The notes under the pieces: model-generated
What the model was told of the DNA's origin: nothing
Databases searched by the model: none
Seen by the model: only the letters and a program-made list of their open reading frames with translations
Shown here: positions 45,008 through 58,352 of the stretch, in pieces
How positions within the stretch are numbered: position 1 is the stretch's first letter
Layout: every line of letters begins with the position of its first letter
Source of the DNA: Sequoia sempervirens
Taxonomy: Eukaryota > Streptophyta > Pinopsida > Cupressales > Cupressaceae
Assembly (NCBI GenBank): GCA_007258455.2
Contig: VDFB02047230.1
Location: forward strand, 160,836,635 to 160,900,634
Direction: 5' to 3'
Length of the DNA stretch: 64,000 bases
Made by a program: the position numbers and the translations under genes

Positions 45008-46380
45008 TGTAAGGAAAACTAGATGCGGAAAACAATTTTCCTAACATCAATACCTCAGGAAAGAATGTAGAAGTACTTTTAAATTTTCAATTACAGTCTA
45101 ATTGAGATGCACTATGAGACAGATTATAGAAACAGAGTATTTAGACAAACACACATGAACACCAAATATACATGGGAAAACCATTACGGGAGAAAAACCC
45201 ACCACGCCAAGAGAAATCACTTTGTATTACAGTAATCAAAGTTACATACAATTCCAAACTTATCTTTCTGGTGTCATTATACAGCAGCATTCATCATGTA
45301 CATTCTTCAAACAGAAACTTTCAGGTTACAGCCTTTACAGATTTTAATCCTTCACTGATACAGTTTGAATTCTTCACACTTCACCATTTATCGAAATCTA
45401 ATCCAACCACAAAACATCTATAATTTCCAACTATATCCATGGTGTTCCCTGACTGTCAAGCTCCCTCATAGAACCGTCACAACGAACAGACTCCTAGTCC
45501 ACGTGATGCCACATCAGAAGTCATACACAGTCAACAGAATTCGAATTACATTGGCATCTTGGTGAGACACTAACAGTGTCTTGTCGATGCCACATTGACC
45601 CCTTACTGATGTTGCCAAGAGCCTCTATAGTCGCCAAGATATTATATCAAGCTCCAATAGATATATACAGTCATCACATAGTTATTCTAACTTATTGCTT
45701 TCGCCAGAAGATCATGGTGAAACACTAAGGTTATACCAAAGTTCCCATATCTACCGAGCACCCAACGGAAGTCGGCAGGACTTACTCCTATCACCAAGAG
45801 TTCATAGTGATATTCATATGCTACTCCGAAGTGTTCACCTGTTGCCAGAACATTTGTCCATCACCGAGAGAACTTACTGATTTATATATGTTTCAACGAA
45901 GACTGATTGTCGCTAAGAGTTACCCCGATAGCCATTGGCTATTGGAAAAAAAAATGCATATCACTCATACCCAATAACAAAACCTAAGAGTTATATTGAT
46001 AACTGCCGAGTAGTCCCTGTCGACATAGCTTTCTTCTATTGCTAAGACCTTTCCCAATAGCTTTGAGTTATACCGAAGATAACACTTAAGTCTTCCTAAT
46101 GAAACAAAACAAGCAAACACTGTCAACATAACATTTTCTTTCGCGGTGACATGGCCTTTCGGCCAAATCTCTCCTGAGAGCTATGAGGTCATAGCGAATA
46201 CACCAAGCTACAACGATAGACTCCACAGTGGACCTTTCAGCAAGACAATACCTAGGTCACAGTGACGTGTTCAGAATTTGATAAAACAAACTGCTAGTCA
46301 GCTAGACAATCAGAATGTCACACCAACATTGCTCTAAAGGAGGTTTCAGCTTGTAATGTTTGAGGCACATATTTCCAACA
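45008..46380 (-). repeat. 5' LTR of Copia B, copy 1
   Basis: 1373 bp. Same ends and same dyad words as the 3' LTR, but with large indels: an extra ~110 bp near its outer end (~46253-46362) and missing ~125 bp and ~30 bp elsewhere. Two LTRs of one element are identical at insertion, so these differences arose later or came from recombination between elements. Confidence 0.9.
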
Positions 46381-46385
46381 GAGTT

Positions 46386-47454
46386 GATATGATTAATTCA
46401 AACTCATGTCTCTCCATTGTACAAGCATATATAAATTTTGAATAAAATGATCAAGGGTTGTTTCATTCATCTCACTATTGTGGTGTGTATGATTCTTGTT
46501 TTAGGTTTAATTCAAGGAATTAATTAAAATGCTTGAATGGGATTGTAGGTGGATATGTTTTATATAAGGATTTGATAGGTAGTATTGGGTTAGAATACAT
46601 ATTGATGAGATTGTAAAGCAATTCTATGAAGGATCTTATATGTTATGTGTTAAATTTTTCATAAACCCTTAGATGCTTATAAATTTGATTCCTCCAATGG
46701 ATATATGGCACTAATCTAAGCTGTACTTATTCGTATGGTTGAGTATTTGATTGCCTTTACCTAGAGCTTGCTAAAAATTGCAAATCAATGACTATCTTAT
46801 ACTGTGAAATGTTGTTGTAGTTATCTCATGCTCCAAATAGTTGATATTATTGATAAACAACCAATTCTATTTAGTATTATCTTATTATATTGAGCTATTA
46901 AATGAGATTATCTGTTGTTGTTAATGTTGTTTATGGTGATGGTGCAGAGGTTGTAAACGCATTAAGGGATCACCTTCCTGGGTCTTGTAGGTAGGTGTGG
47001 GAGGTGCATTTCAAATCCTGGTTAGTTGGTCTGGGTCCTTTGAGCTGCCCTTTATTTAAATTAGCAATTCCATGTCAGCAGATTGAAAATCAGCACCTTT
47101 ACTATAAAACCCAACAAACACCTTGCCTTGTATGTTTGTGGGTAGGAGTAAGAAGATTGTACTCTATTTCCATTCATTAGTGCCTTAGCCTAGCATACTT
47201 GGGCTAAGTCTGATGCTGAGACTCATCGATGAGAGGCTATGTGTGATGAAATCCTAGACCTCAACCAAAGATGTGGGTAGATGGGAAGTTTTACTACCAA
47301 GACCAAAAATTTTGGTGGATAAAAATATGTGAAAGGAAGACTAAGCTATTTTATTTTTGTCTTATCATCCCATACCATTTATGAGAATAGAGGGGTGACA
47401 GGCTTACAATACTCACTTGCTGGTCATTGATTTTCCAGTGCCTCAACCTCCTCC
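46386..47454. other. Right flank of Copia B, no recognisable gene
   Basis: Continues the pre-insertion sequence after the GAGTT repeat. A 61-codon ORF (46995-47180) shows no motif. Nothing else identified. Confidence 0.4.
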
Positions 47455-47459
47455 TAGAT

Positions 47460-47880
47460 GCTAGTATTGACCTTGTTTCACTCCTCCAAACTCTTCCTCG
47501 GCTTAGCGATATTGACCTTGTTTTCCTCCTCAAACTCTTAAATCGACCTTGTGGTATTAACCTTTTTTTTAACTCCAAACTCTTCCTCGGCACTGGTATT
47601 GACCTTGTTTTCACTCCTCCAAACTCTTCCTTGATGCTAATATTGAACTTTTTTTCACTCCTCAAAACTCTTCATCAACACTGGTATTGACCTTTTTTTA
47701 ACTCCGAACTCTTCTTTAGTGCAGGTATTGACCTTGTTTTCACTACTCCAAACTCTTCCTCGGTGCTGGCATTTACCTTGTTTTCACTACTCCAAACTCT
47801 TATTCGGCGTTGGAATCGACCTTGTTTTCACTACTCCAAACTCTTCCTCGGCGCTGGTATTGACCTTTCACTTCTCCAAT
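47460..47880. repeat. Minisatellite, ~45-bp unit, about nine copies
   Basis: Units of the form GTATTGACCTTGTTTTCACT..CTCCAAACTCTTCCTCGGCG, with spacing of ~45 bp (15 codons) and substitutions and short indels between units. Because the unit is a multiple of three, long reading frames run through it (+ strand IDLVF..PPNSS repeats); no coding evidence otherwise. Confidence 0.85.
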
Positions 47881-48492
47881 TTGACAAGCTACAACCTGGT
47901 TTCATTAGGTTTTAATGTAAGTTAATTAAGTTTGAAAAGTTTGGTGCCATTTAGGTAGGTTCTAATATTCTACAATATAGATAAGTATATATTAGCTATA
48001 TTTTACATAATAAATAATATAATTATTCAACTTATTATAATTATATATTATATTCTTTAACAAAATGATTAAATACGTATAAAATTATTATAATTAATAA
48101 TTAATAATAAGTATAATTTTATATAATACAAAATATAATTAATATAATATATATTGAATATAATAGTAGTATACATTAATATGAGAGAGAGAAACTAAAA
48201 TTTGATTGGTTGTTTCATGTCAACAATCCAAGGATGGCATGTGTCATTGGGGAGTTATGCTCAAGGTAGCATGCCATTTGATTAAAAATATGAGAATTCT
48301 CCTTTAAGACCTCTTCAATGTACCCATTACACACTTAAGGAGACAAATAAATATAGGGAAGAAAATATAGAGAGAGAGGGAGATAATGACAAACATATAA
48401 ATAGAAAGGGAGACAAAGAGATAGAGAGGGGTAGAGAGATAAAGAGATAAGGATGAATAGATAGAGATATAGGGAGGGTGATTGATATATCT
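47881..48492. other. AT-rich sequence ending in a GA-rich simple repeat
   Basis: Non-coding. ~48340-48490 is purine-rich (GAGATAGAGAGGG and relatives) and leads straight into the N run, a plausible cause of the assembly break. Confidence 0.7.
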
Positions 48493-48592
48493 NNNNNNNN
48501 NNNNNNNNNNNNNNNNNNNNNNNNNNNNNNNNNNNNNNNNNNNNNNNNNNNNNNNNNNNNNNNNNNNNNNNNNNNNNNNNNNNNNNNNNNNN
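48493..48592. other. Assembly gap (100 N)
   Basis: Exactly 100 Ns, the conventional placeholder for a gap of unknown size. The sequence resuming at 48593 is a near copy of 28806 onward. Confidence 1.
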
Positions 48593-49438
48593 TTTGGTCA
48601 AACCATAGGGTTCGGCTAAACCCATTTGATATGAAGAATGTGAAAATTTCAAAATTTCCTTCCTCTTCAAAAGTGTAAACCACTTATGTGGCTTCACCCC
48701 AACCCAAGGTTTGTAAACATGTGATGGTGCAACATTATATATGACTTTAGAGACTCAAAACAACCTTAGCTATTCAAGATATTGTATTTTCTAGAAATTA
48801 CAAAACTACATAATAGCACGACAGAAAAAATCAAAACTTTTGGCTACTGGTACCTATAGCTTAACCTATAACTAGACTGTTACTAATAAAATATTACTGT
48901 ATCAACTCAAAACTGATAAAACTAATGAATCAACTAAATTAATCTCCGGAGTATCATTGATTAACCATTACATGAACATGTTCATGGACATTCTTTACCA
49001 ATAAACAAAGTATGAGATTCTAATTCTAACTTACATGTAATTCATGAAGTAATGATAAATAGAAAACAACTATTAAACAAAAATAAATTACTAGAAAATG
49101 AAGTGAAGAATAGTTACCTTGAGTTGCCTACTCAAGTGGTTGTTCTCACTTAACTGAAAGATTACATAAGATCTTCTCACAAATTGTATTCAATCATTTT
49201 GAATATCCATCATGTCTTGAAACTAAAAATAAATGACAATGAAAGACTAGAAAAACCAACTAACTAATCTAAGGATTCAACCTGTGGCTATATACAAGCA
49301 TCGAGGGAATCTTATTTTAATCAACAACTAACCACAATCATTAACTTCCACTCCTAAATATTAGAGCATATAGTTACGATTGAATTGTTCAAACCATAAC
49401 TGAAAAAAAGAAGAATCTTAATAGGACTAAAAATCTAT

Positions 49439-49860
49439 CACTACTGAATTTCACTCCATTTTTCGATGAACGTTCATCGATAATTTGACAAACATTTGTC
49501 AGAAAATCGACGAATTGACGAAAAAAATTTTGTCGCTATTTTTTTGTCGAAATGCTGACGAAAAATTAAACATTGAAATAATGACAGATTTGTTGGTCGT
49601 CGACATCATAAAATGACTCAGATGCTCATTGGAATATCGACAAAAACTTCGTGTATCCACCAACGAATAACACCAGAAGTTTGTCACCATTTCAACGAAA
49701 TTGGCAAGGAGTAGCATCGAAACAACACTAGAATTTCGTCGAAATTGCAACAAAATGGGAAAGGAGTTATGACGAAGCCTTCATCGCAACTATAGCAACT
49801 TTGTCGGACCTTTTTGGTGATTCGTTGGTGGTTTTCGTCAAAATTTTGACAAAACAATGC
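49439..49860 (-). mobile_element. CACTA-like terminus with subterminal array (copy 2)
   Basis: Same as 29652-30075: CACTACTGAATTTC followed by the TTCGTCGAA-type words. A few substitutions change individual words (TTTCGATG for TTTCGACG, TTTCAACG for TTTCGACG), mostly C-to-T type. 48700-49438 and 49861-50975, on either side, are non-coding. Confidence 0.5.
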
Positions 49861-50979
49861 AATTTTTAAAAAAAAAATATTTGTTGAAATGTACCATCGT
49901 AGAGACTCTTGGCAATGACCACCGAAGCCAAACCATCGGTGAGAGATCAATCATTAGCATAGGATAGAAAAATCACTCTGATAGTCCATGTCTTGCCGAT
50001 GACTTCCATTGGCAAGACAGATCCAATGTCACACCGATCTGACCTCTTTAGGAATTTTGAATACTGCTAGTTATCAACAAGACATTCTAAGGGTCCCGCC
50101 GATTAAACAAGTGTCTAAGAGCAAGTAAACAAATGGAACCTATTAATTTTCTTATTTTGGGGTTCTTTAAATCATAGAATAGATACCATCTTCTTGTGTA
50201 TAATGTACTTATATTCAGATTTGAATTTGAGACCAATTGTCCTTGCACATTCCATTTTACTTGCACAGAGTATTCTATAAGCAATATATTGATAATGGAA
50301 AATGATTTATGGTGTTGTACAACTCTCCCTATCATCACAATTCTATTGTTCCCCCTGAGAGAATCCTACAAAAACAAGTTTACAATACCAAGTCAAATAA
50401 TATGAAAAAGACTTACTTCCATACAAATTAAATGATTATTCTCATAATGGAAATTGTCTAAATACAACAACAATTCCATGAAAGGTTATCCATGCTTCAT
50501 AAGAGATGATTGATCATACATACAGATTGCAAGATGCATAGAAAAAATATTACATTCGGGAACCAAGGGCTAACAAGGGAAGGAGTTACGAAACGTTTGG
50601 ATTGAAGAGAAAATGTGTAGGGAAAATACTAAGCAGTGTCAAGAGAACAGAGCTTGTAGAACATATTCTTGACCTAATCAAGCTCTTGAACAACTTAAAC
50701 AAAATTAAAATACTAACACATACATGAGACATGTCATGAACTTCCAATATCTGCTATCTTTTTTTTTGTATTGAAAATAGTTCAAGGTCCATTACATATC
50801 ATGAAAATGCATATCCAACATTAGGATCAGTACAACATCAAAGCATTTCCATAATAGGAAATATACCATATCAGTACTTTACATAGCAAGAAAGAAACCA
50901 AAAAGCACCAGTTTTTTTCAAAACTAGCATAGACAATACAAATTTTTGTTAACAACACCACAAGTTGTTGCTATTCAAA

Positions 50980-51270
50980 TCAGCATAAACAATACATAGT
51001 GTTGATTACATTCTCCTCATTGTTGACTTCTTCAATGTCAAGGTTCACCATTTTTTCTCCTTGGGGGTCCAACTGCTGGGGGTCGCGTTGTCTTTCTGGG
51101 CTTACAACTTCATTAATTGCTCTCTGGAGCTCATCAAATGTCTGTTGGAACAACACGGTCTCTTCCAAGCTCAACCTACAGGCGGGTCCGCTTCTCAGAT
51201 CCTCTCTGGTATTGTTAGCATGACCTATTATTGACTTCAATAAATTCTCCATTGAGATCTCCACAAGAGT
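50980..51270 (-). other. Unrecognised ORF segment next to the LINE remnant (copy 2)
   Basis: Open counterpart of 31195-31450. Reads through RQRDPQQLDPQGEKMVNLDI and an acidic end (EEVNNEENVINTMYC). Charged, no known motif. More open than copy 1, so it may have been coding; function unknown. Confidence 0.35.
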
Positions 51271-51274
51271 TAAC

Positions 51275-51700
51275 CTACAGAGCAACAGAGTAGAAAGTGA
51301 GTCTCTTGCAAGACTCAGTAAGTACCCTCTTGATACCCTTAAATTTATCATCATTTCTCGCCTTCCACAAATGCCACATGATCTCATTAGATAAGAAATA
51401 CCAAAATAGCTTACAATCAAACTTGAGCTTGAAATTACAAAATAGAATATCATGCCAATTAATTTTACCATTGCTATTCCAAACCTTCAACTTATGGCAG
51501 AATAAGTACCAAATTTCCTGAGCATAAAAACATTCAAAAAGAATATGTTTGATAGTTTCCAGAGTCCTGCAGATACTGTAGATTTCAACACTTTCATGGT
51601 TAAATTTATAGGGTTCTATCTTTTTCATTAATGCAAAGGTAGGTAAAGGAGAAATAATTATAATTGTAACACTATTCATAGTCCAGTAAATTATGTTCAT
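51275..51700 (-). pseudogene. LINE remnant, zf-RVT-type domain (copy 2)
   Basis: 141 codons open, starting MNIIYWTMNSVTIIIISPLP. Contains SICRTLETIKHILFECFYAQ and IMWHLWKARNDDKFKGI, with the W and C/H spacing of the domain that follows RT in plant L1 LINEs. Lacks RT and endonuclease, so it is a fragment despite the open frame. 51701-53740 is non-coding. Confidence 0.65.
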
Positions 51701-53759
51701 AATTTGTGTTCAATAGACCTTAGTTTTATCATTATACTACCCATCTAATACCATATTTTAATCCAGGGTTCAACTATCTCTTCAATTAACCATTTAAAGT
51801 ACTATAAAATAAGGTAAGACTTTTACTTCTTGAGAAAGATTATTAGGGTACACTCTTGTGTGGATTAAAAGTTCCTCGTGAATCATTAGGATTTCCATTG
51901 GCAATACGCACACAACCCGCAACATATGAAGTAATGGATGACTACAAGTTAGTGAAATGGTCCCATTGATGTGGAGTGGTTTGCAAATTGATTGGTAGAA
52001 AATAAGGTTGCAAATAGATCTACATGAAAAATTATGAGGACAATCTACTGTAATCATCAAAATAGATGAAAAGCCCAAAGGAAAGAGCCGAGCTACATCT
52101 CTAGAGCCTAAAAAAAATACATGCAAGAAACATAAAAAAAGAACAAACCAGTTTTTGGATGAATACAAAATGGTGCCTTCAGAAAGTGATTCATATGCTT
52201 TCACACCTGACACAAGACATTAAGAATATTTTAGTCTTCCTATGTGAAATTAACTACTTCTGCTAAAATAAACCTAAAACTAATATTATATACCCTGCTG
52301 TCTAGCCGAGGGTAGGTATAAGAGAAAAAATTTCAATGCAAATGCAAAAAAATATCAATGTGTGTGTAGGTTTGTATTACTCAAAATATCATTTCAATCG
52401 GCCTAAGGAAAATACCAAAGTGGTCTTAAATTTCAATCTTCTTCACATAGTTCCCTTTTATTAAGCATATGCATATATAAGCATTATTTGATTTAAACTA
52501 TTCCTTTAAATATTATGGATTTAATTAGCTATGGTGATGGAAAGTTGTTACCTAGATGCTAATCCATCATCTTTATGATTTTTATTCAATCTCTCTTAGT
52601 TTCCCTTTATTAACTCTTGTGTAAATGAGACAAAAAATGAATCTTTTATGACAAAGAAAATTCTTAAAAGGAGGGGGGAGAGAAAAGGGTAGGGCAAGAG
52701 AACGCTCTTTGAATGTATAGCAAAGTATAACATTTTGATCATTATAACAATGAAATGAATCTTAAGTTTGAAGCATTAATATCATTTACAACATTTATGA
52801 TCAAGAATGAATGTAAGTAGAGAAACTTCTGCATACCTGCAGATGGTAAAAAAAATCATGGTTAAGTCAAAGCCTTCCATCAACAACAAGATCCAAATAT
52901 CTATGTATCTATCTCAATGGAGCCTCTAAACCCTTCAAAGCTGTCAATTTTTCCACTAACCTGTTATGCACAAAAGTTAAATTTTAGAGTTATGTCACCA
53001 CTAAAAATAGAAGAAATAGAGCTTTGAAACCAAATCCACACACAACACAATGTGGTATTCATACAAAGCCATACAAACAAACTAAACTTAGAACATTGGA
53101 ATGGAAATAACTTCAAATTATGATGCAGAGCATGGATTCAGGGTATAAAGAATCATTTTTCTGCCACCACAGTGAAAAGTTAGCAATTTCTTTCATCTTT
53201 GTATATTGGTTTGATGCTTCAAATGATGCATTTCTTATATTGAAAAGTGAATTACCTTATTTATCTTCTGTTTGTTTCGAGAATAGTTTAATATTATCTA
53301 CTTAACAAGGCCAACCACATGACAGAGGATGCTCATTTGGCCCCTCCCCTCCCCCCTCATATCACTCTCAATTCCTCATACCCAATCATATAACATTAAT
53401 CATTCATTCATCTATTAATAACATATAGCATTCATTCATCCATTAATAACATGTAACATTCATTCATTAACATATAACATTCATTAATTAACATATTCAC
53501 ATTCATTCATTAACATACAATATTCATTCTTTTAGTTTTTACATATTATCAAAAATATGGTTGTCATGATATGATTACAATCACTTTTTTTTTTGTTTCT
53601 TTTTCAAAGCTACAAAAATCTAAAGTGGAGTATTGTTTTCTTAATCAATGTATGTCCCCCTTTTAGTTTTTCTTCCCTTTTCTTGTGATCTTAATGTACG
53701 CCTAGTCGTCTACTCATGACACAGACGCCGCTGCAAGGGGGGGTCTGCTGCAATAAGAA

Positions 53760-55990
53760 AGAAATGTTAAAGTGATATGTTTTATTATTATTATTACAAG
53801 TATTTCATTAATGAAAAGAACATTAGAGTGGTTCTCTTTACCTTATGGGTCCACATCATGTTCCTGAACTTTTGTTATAGACTCATGCTCAACATGTTGA
53901 ACACCCTCTAAATCCTGATCTGCAGTTGAAACATGAAAGGTTACATTAATTAATACACCAATTGAAATTAAATATGTTTAAGAGAACATGAGAGTGGTCC
54001 TCTTTACCTAATGGGGCCACATCACGTTCTTGATCTTCTCTAGCTTGATCATGCTCAACACGTTGATCACGCTTTACATGCTCTAAAGTTGAAACATGAA
54101 AGGTTACATTAATTAATACACCAATTGCAATTAAATACGTTTAAAATAACTTTAGAGTGGTCCTCTTTACCTGATGGGGCCACATCATGTTCCTGATCTT
54201 CTCTAGCCTAATCATGCCCAACATGTTGATCACGCTCTACATGCTCTAAATTACTAGGATGCACACCATGACCTTCATTTGCAGGTTGTGCTCCACCCTC
54301 ACTAGGCTGCATTCCAATGTCATGTACAATATTATTATTGCTTGAATGTTTAAAATAAATAGGCATGTAGTTACTTTATGGTGGAAATTAATATTGAATA
54401 GATTGCACAAGTATTCAATTTTAAATAAAATTTATTGAGTTTATTTACATGCGTGTCAGATGCAGTGGAAGATTGTGTTTACCTAGTCAAGACTCTTAGG
54501 CATTCAACCAAAAATCCATCGCCTTGCTGGAAGGCAATCTTCAGGTCCTCTTCTATGGGAGCTCTGTTGAATTCAGAGCCCTACATTTTTACGTAAGATC
54601 ATAAATTTTGCTTCTATGGTGTGATAAAACCAAAATTGTTTTCAATTTACTATTTAGATGCAATATTTCATTTATTGATACTTACAATTCGTGTGGATAA
54701 TTTCATATAACCACTAGAGCCAAGTTTGTGCTGCCCATGCTTTTCTAGTCTTTCTTTTGTTGCCTTCGATGTGTCAGGCAGCCTATGAAAAGTTTGAAAT
54801 ACATTAGATTATGTAAAAAGAAAGAGTAATCATTATATAATTACATTGTTGATAGTATCACATACCTTACTTGGCTCGGTGGTGTCTTTCCTTTTTTCTT
54901 TTCAGCCTTCTCCTTTCCATCTGACACCAGGTCCTTCTGCTCCCTCTCCGAAGTCATGGGGAGACACTCATACTTTTTGTTCTTCTCTAAATGTGACCTA
55001 TATTGGTCCCTCGCATACTTTAGATAGGTACCAGCTTTCTTAAGGACCTTGGTTTGGTTGAATGTTTTATCACCGAACAACACAACTAAACAGTTAATGA
55101 TCTCATCTTTTAAATCTTGATTTTGGGCATTCCATCGTGTACGTATGGTGGACCCGAAGAGCTTTAATATAATATCACTTAGATGTTTATAAAAAACTTC
55201 ATTTCTTGCAAAATGATCATGGGATCAATAGTCTAAAAAGAGCGATCAATAAGTAAATTTGAATTGGATTATATATAATAATAATTAAAACATTTTAAAG
55301 TACTTTTCTCTATCTTTATGGGAACAAAATCCTTGTTCACCACAAATGTGACTGGCAATGTTCCCGTACTAGTAATACGGGAATATCTGGGAAATGTTGC
55401 TAAAACACCACCAGTACTAGTGGCCTTTGCATCCCCAAGTACATGTCCTGATGCATGTTATGGCATGTGTTCGTTGCTAAAGGGTGCATTAATGGATGCT
55501 TGCATGGTATGTGTTGTCAACATTTTAGACAATAATATAGGCATGGATGATGGGGTTAGATGATGTGATGTATGTGCAGGAAGAATCAGGATGGACACTT
55601 GTACCAACCCCTACTCCTTGGGCAACACTTGCAATACCTTGATCATGGCTAGGAGCATCATGAGGAGGAAAATAATCCTTTAAAAACAACACATATTTTA
55701 GTTCATGACATAAGAGAGTACAAAATATAAAACCATGAATGAACTTATGTTATAATTAAAGACCTCATGACAACTTACTTGCAATTTTTGTGATCTCTCA
55801 GTCAATATTTTAACCCTCTCTCTTATCTCATATGTTTGAGGCACTATGAATATCAACTTAACAATTTCTTCATTGCATTTTTTTTGGATCTTCCTTATCA
55901 TATCGAGAGGGTTTTTTTAATAAGCGATGTCATCATCAAAAAATATTGACTGCACCTCACTATGGATGCTCTCATCTATTGCTGGTACCT
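53760..55990 (-). pseudogene. Multi-exon transposon-like gene (copy 2)
   Basis: Counterpart of 33900-36105 and better preserved. ~55083-54868 encodes FGDKTFNQTKVLKKAGTYLK..SEREQKDLVSDGKEKAEKKK and GKTPPSQ, then a donor GTAAGG. Next exon (~54785-54690) reads LPDTSKATKERLEKHGQHK and LGSSGYMKLSTRI, donor GTAAGT. The next (~54585-54485) reads SEFNRAPIEEDLKIAFQQG..FLVECLRVLTR. The repeated small exons are at 53822-54260. The upstream helical exon is ~55990-55780. Every checked junction has GT..AG. Remaining stops and an altered stretch near 55570-55590 make function doubtful. Plant En/Spm-associated protein is my best guess. Confidence 0.45.
53822..54260 (-). repeat. Tandem exon-intron triplication (copy 2)
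   Basis: Same three ~160-bp units as 33951-34380, each with an EHVERDQ..HDQARED-type exon and a CAG|GTAAAG-like donor. The middle unit differs between copies (TCCTCTCTTTACC in copy 1, TCCTCTTTACC in copy 2). Confidence 0.7.
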
Positions 55991-56280
55991 TTCCTCGATC
56001 ATTTGATTGCAACAAGAATATTAAAAACATTATCGAAATTAACCCATTAAACTTATGAAAAAAACATAATATAATAAAACATTTTTCTCGTATCTAATTT
56101 TTACAATTAAAATGAGGTAAACCTATTAGGTAGAAGTGCCTAAAGATACATCGTGATCTGTACTTTGGGCCAAAGCCTTCTCCGTATGATCAATATCCTG
56201 TTGTGAAAAAAAATAAATATAAAAAAACATTACCGAAATGAAACCAATAGACTTACGAAAAAAACATAAGATAAAATGGT

Positions 56281-57077
56281 ATATTGGAGTCATTAATTGG
56301 AGGTTGGGTAAAATGGTACATAGTACGTACCACCCCCATAGTATTTGTGTTTGTAACTAAGTGATTCAAATTGTAATCGATTAGCAACTCTTCCCCTGTA
56401 GTTATTGATTTTATCACACATACGAATACACGGTTTCCCTCACGCACCTCGAATATGCAATTGGGTTGCTTATTTGTTGACCCAGGTCATGTACTGTTTA
56501 TAAACCTTGCAATATACCCTGATGCTTTTGGCCTTCCGTTAATGTACATAGCCACTCCTTTATTTTGAACCTTATCTTTTAGTTGTATATAATTTGTTGA
56601 CAGTGCATACCTATGCATACTTCATGTATATCAAACCAGTTGCATCCAATCTTTGTAACTGTAATAGGGTTCGACATACTCCATCAATTCAATAACTTTT
56701 TTGTAATAGACCTTTATTCTGTCTATGGAAAATAGGCCTAAACCATGTAATGACGATGGTGCTATGCGATATATCCTCTCATTAACACAAAAATCATTAT
56801 TTATTGGAGGAAGTTCCTTGGGTACCCATTGTTTCCGTAGATGTTTTTACCTACATGGCACCTCGATGTCGTCTATGCTCTCATCATTATAAGAACATGA
56901 CCCCCCTTCAAGAAGAAAAAATTCCATGTGTTTATGGAATTTTCTTCTAATCTTTTGACCTCTAGTCGATCTCCCTCTTTTAGACATACTACATGTCTCT
57001 CTTTCCTCTTCTCTTCCTAAATTTCCCTCGCTCGAGGAAGACAGATTTGAAAAATACCTATTTGGTGGTACCTGCAC
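56281..57077 (-). pseudogene. SET-domain protein, decayed (copy 2)
   Basis: Counterpart of 36361-37203. Shares the three TGA codons and ends with GEELLIDYNLN. It has an extra stop after EVPCR (TAC-to-TAA-type change at ~56849, breaking the 149-codon first part) and lacks a 13-bp duplication (TACCACCCCCATAG) found in copy 1 at ~36440-36467. N-terminal SKRGRSTRGQKIRRKFHKH is conserved. Inactive methyltransferase remnant. Confidence 0.6.
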
Positions 57078-58316
57078 TCATTAGGATGTTGGATGAAGTT
57101 CTTTCATGGTGATGTGATCCCAAGGTGACATTATGATTAATCTATCATTTCATCGCTAGAATTTTACAAGTTATAAGGTAATCAAGTCTCTATAGATTAC
57201 AAGTTATTGTTACTACTGTCCAAAAGTGTCCATCAAAAATAAAATCTACTTAATGTTTTAACTCCCAAACTTTGTAACAAGTGTTAAATGTGACTATGGT
57301 CCAACAGTTACACAACCAAGGCCTCAAATGTATTCTCTAATTGTAATCAAAGGACTTTTTATCTTCATTCAAGTAAATAAACTTGAAGGGAAACACCACC
57401 AAGTGGTTTTTTGGACACCTACATGACTAAAAATAGCAAAAAATTTACATTTAATTTTCATATACATCTAAGTGGTTAACGGGGAGGGAGTGTGTAATAG
57501 GCCTAGTTAAGTCATCATAAGTTTATGCTTTGGCACTATTTTTTTTTTAAGTCATCTCAAATCTTCCTATGTCTAATTTCTAGGAGACTTTTGGTATGTT
57601 TTAAGGTAGGATGATTGATGAAAGAGCCCAAAGATCCTTTCTCCATTGTATCTAGGTACACATAGCAGCGATCTTCTCTTATACGGTTGGACATGATTTA
57701 AAGAACTTAGCTAGGAATTATTCATTTAACTTAAGGTTTTCTCATAATTCCATCATTGGAAAAGTATGATCAAATTCTTCTATTATGAATAATTGGTCTA
57801 TGTGCCTCTAGTAATCACTATAAATGTTTGTAAGGATAAAATGACTAATTGCATCAGGTAGGAGAGAATCAACTTTGAGTTCTTCAAAGATTATATTCCT
57901 CTATTCATAATTTTTAAGGGTTGTGTGTGGAGGAGGTTATCACTACCAAGAAGGGAGGAGACCTTTCCTTGTATTCTTTTATAATTTTCATTATTCTTAT
58001 TTATTTTACACTTAAATTTACAAATACACATATATATGCATTTACTGTTTTCATTTATTTCTCATGTAGTTTAATAGTTTGATAGATTTCATATTATATG
58101 TGTTGAAGACTTTAGAATTTCAATTACATTAATTTATGGATATGTTGTATCTATAACACTACAAAACCATATGCTCTTTTCATTTACACTTGCATTTAGA
58201 AATACACATTTCTATACATAGATATAGATTTCTTTAATGATATGTTGCATTTATTGTTCTAGGAGAGCATCTAGTAATTGCATTTACATTTACATTTAAA
58301 AATGCATATACATAAA

Positions 58317-58352
<36 letters not shown>

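Larger units (their letters stand above)
39382..46380 (-). mobile_element. Full-length Ty1/Copia element (Copia B), copy 1, TSD GAGTT
   Basis: 7.0 kb: 3' LTR 39382-40815, pol 40871-43987, gag 43988-44893, PBS 44993-45005 and 5' LTR 45008-46380. LTR ends are TGTTGGAAATATGTGCCTCA and GTTTTCCTTACA. GAGTT flanks both sides (39377-39381 and 46381-46385). The domain order protease-integrase-RT-RNase H defines Copia; the integrase/RT style is Tork-like (inference). Several breaks make it defective. The same insertion with the same left flank recurs at 59336, so it predates the duplication of the block. Confidence 0.95.

Noticed and set aside
48327..48697. ORFs spanning the N run
   Set aside because: They pass through 100 unknown bases and simple GA repeats; not interpretable.
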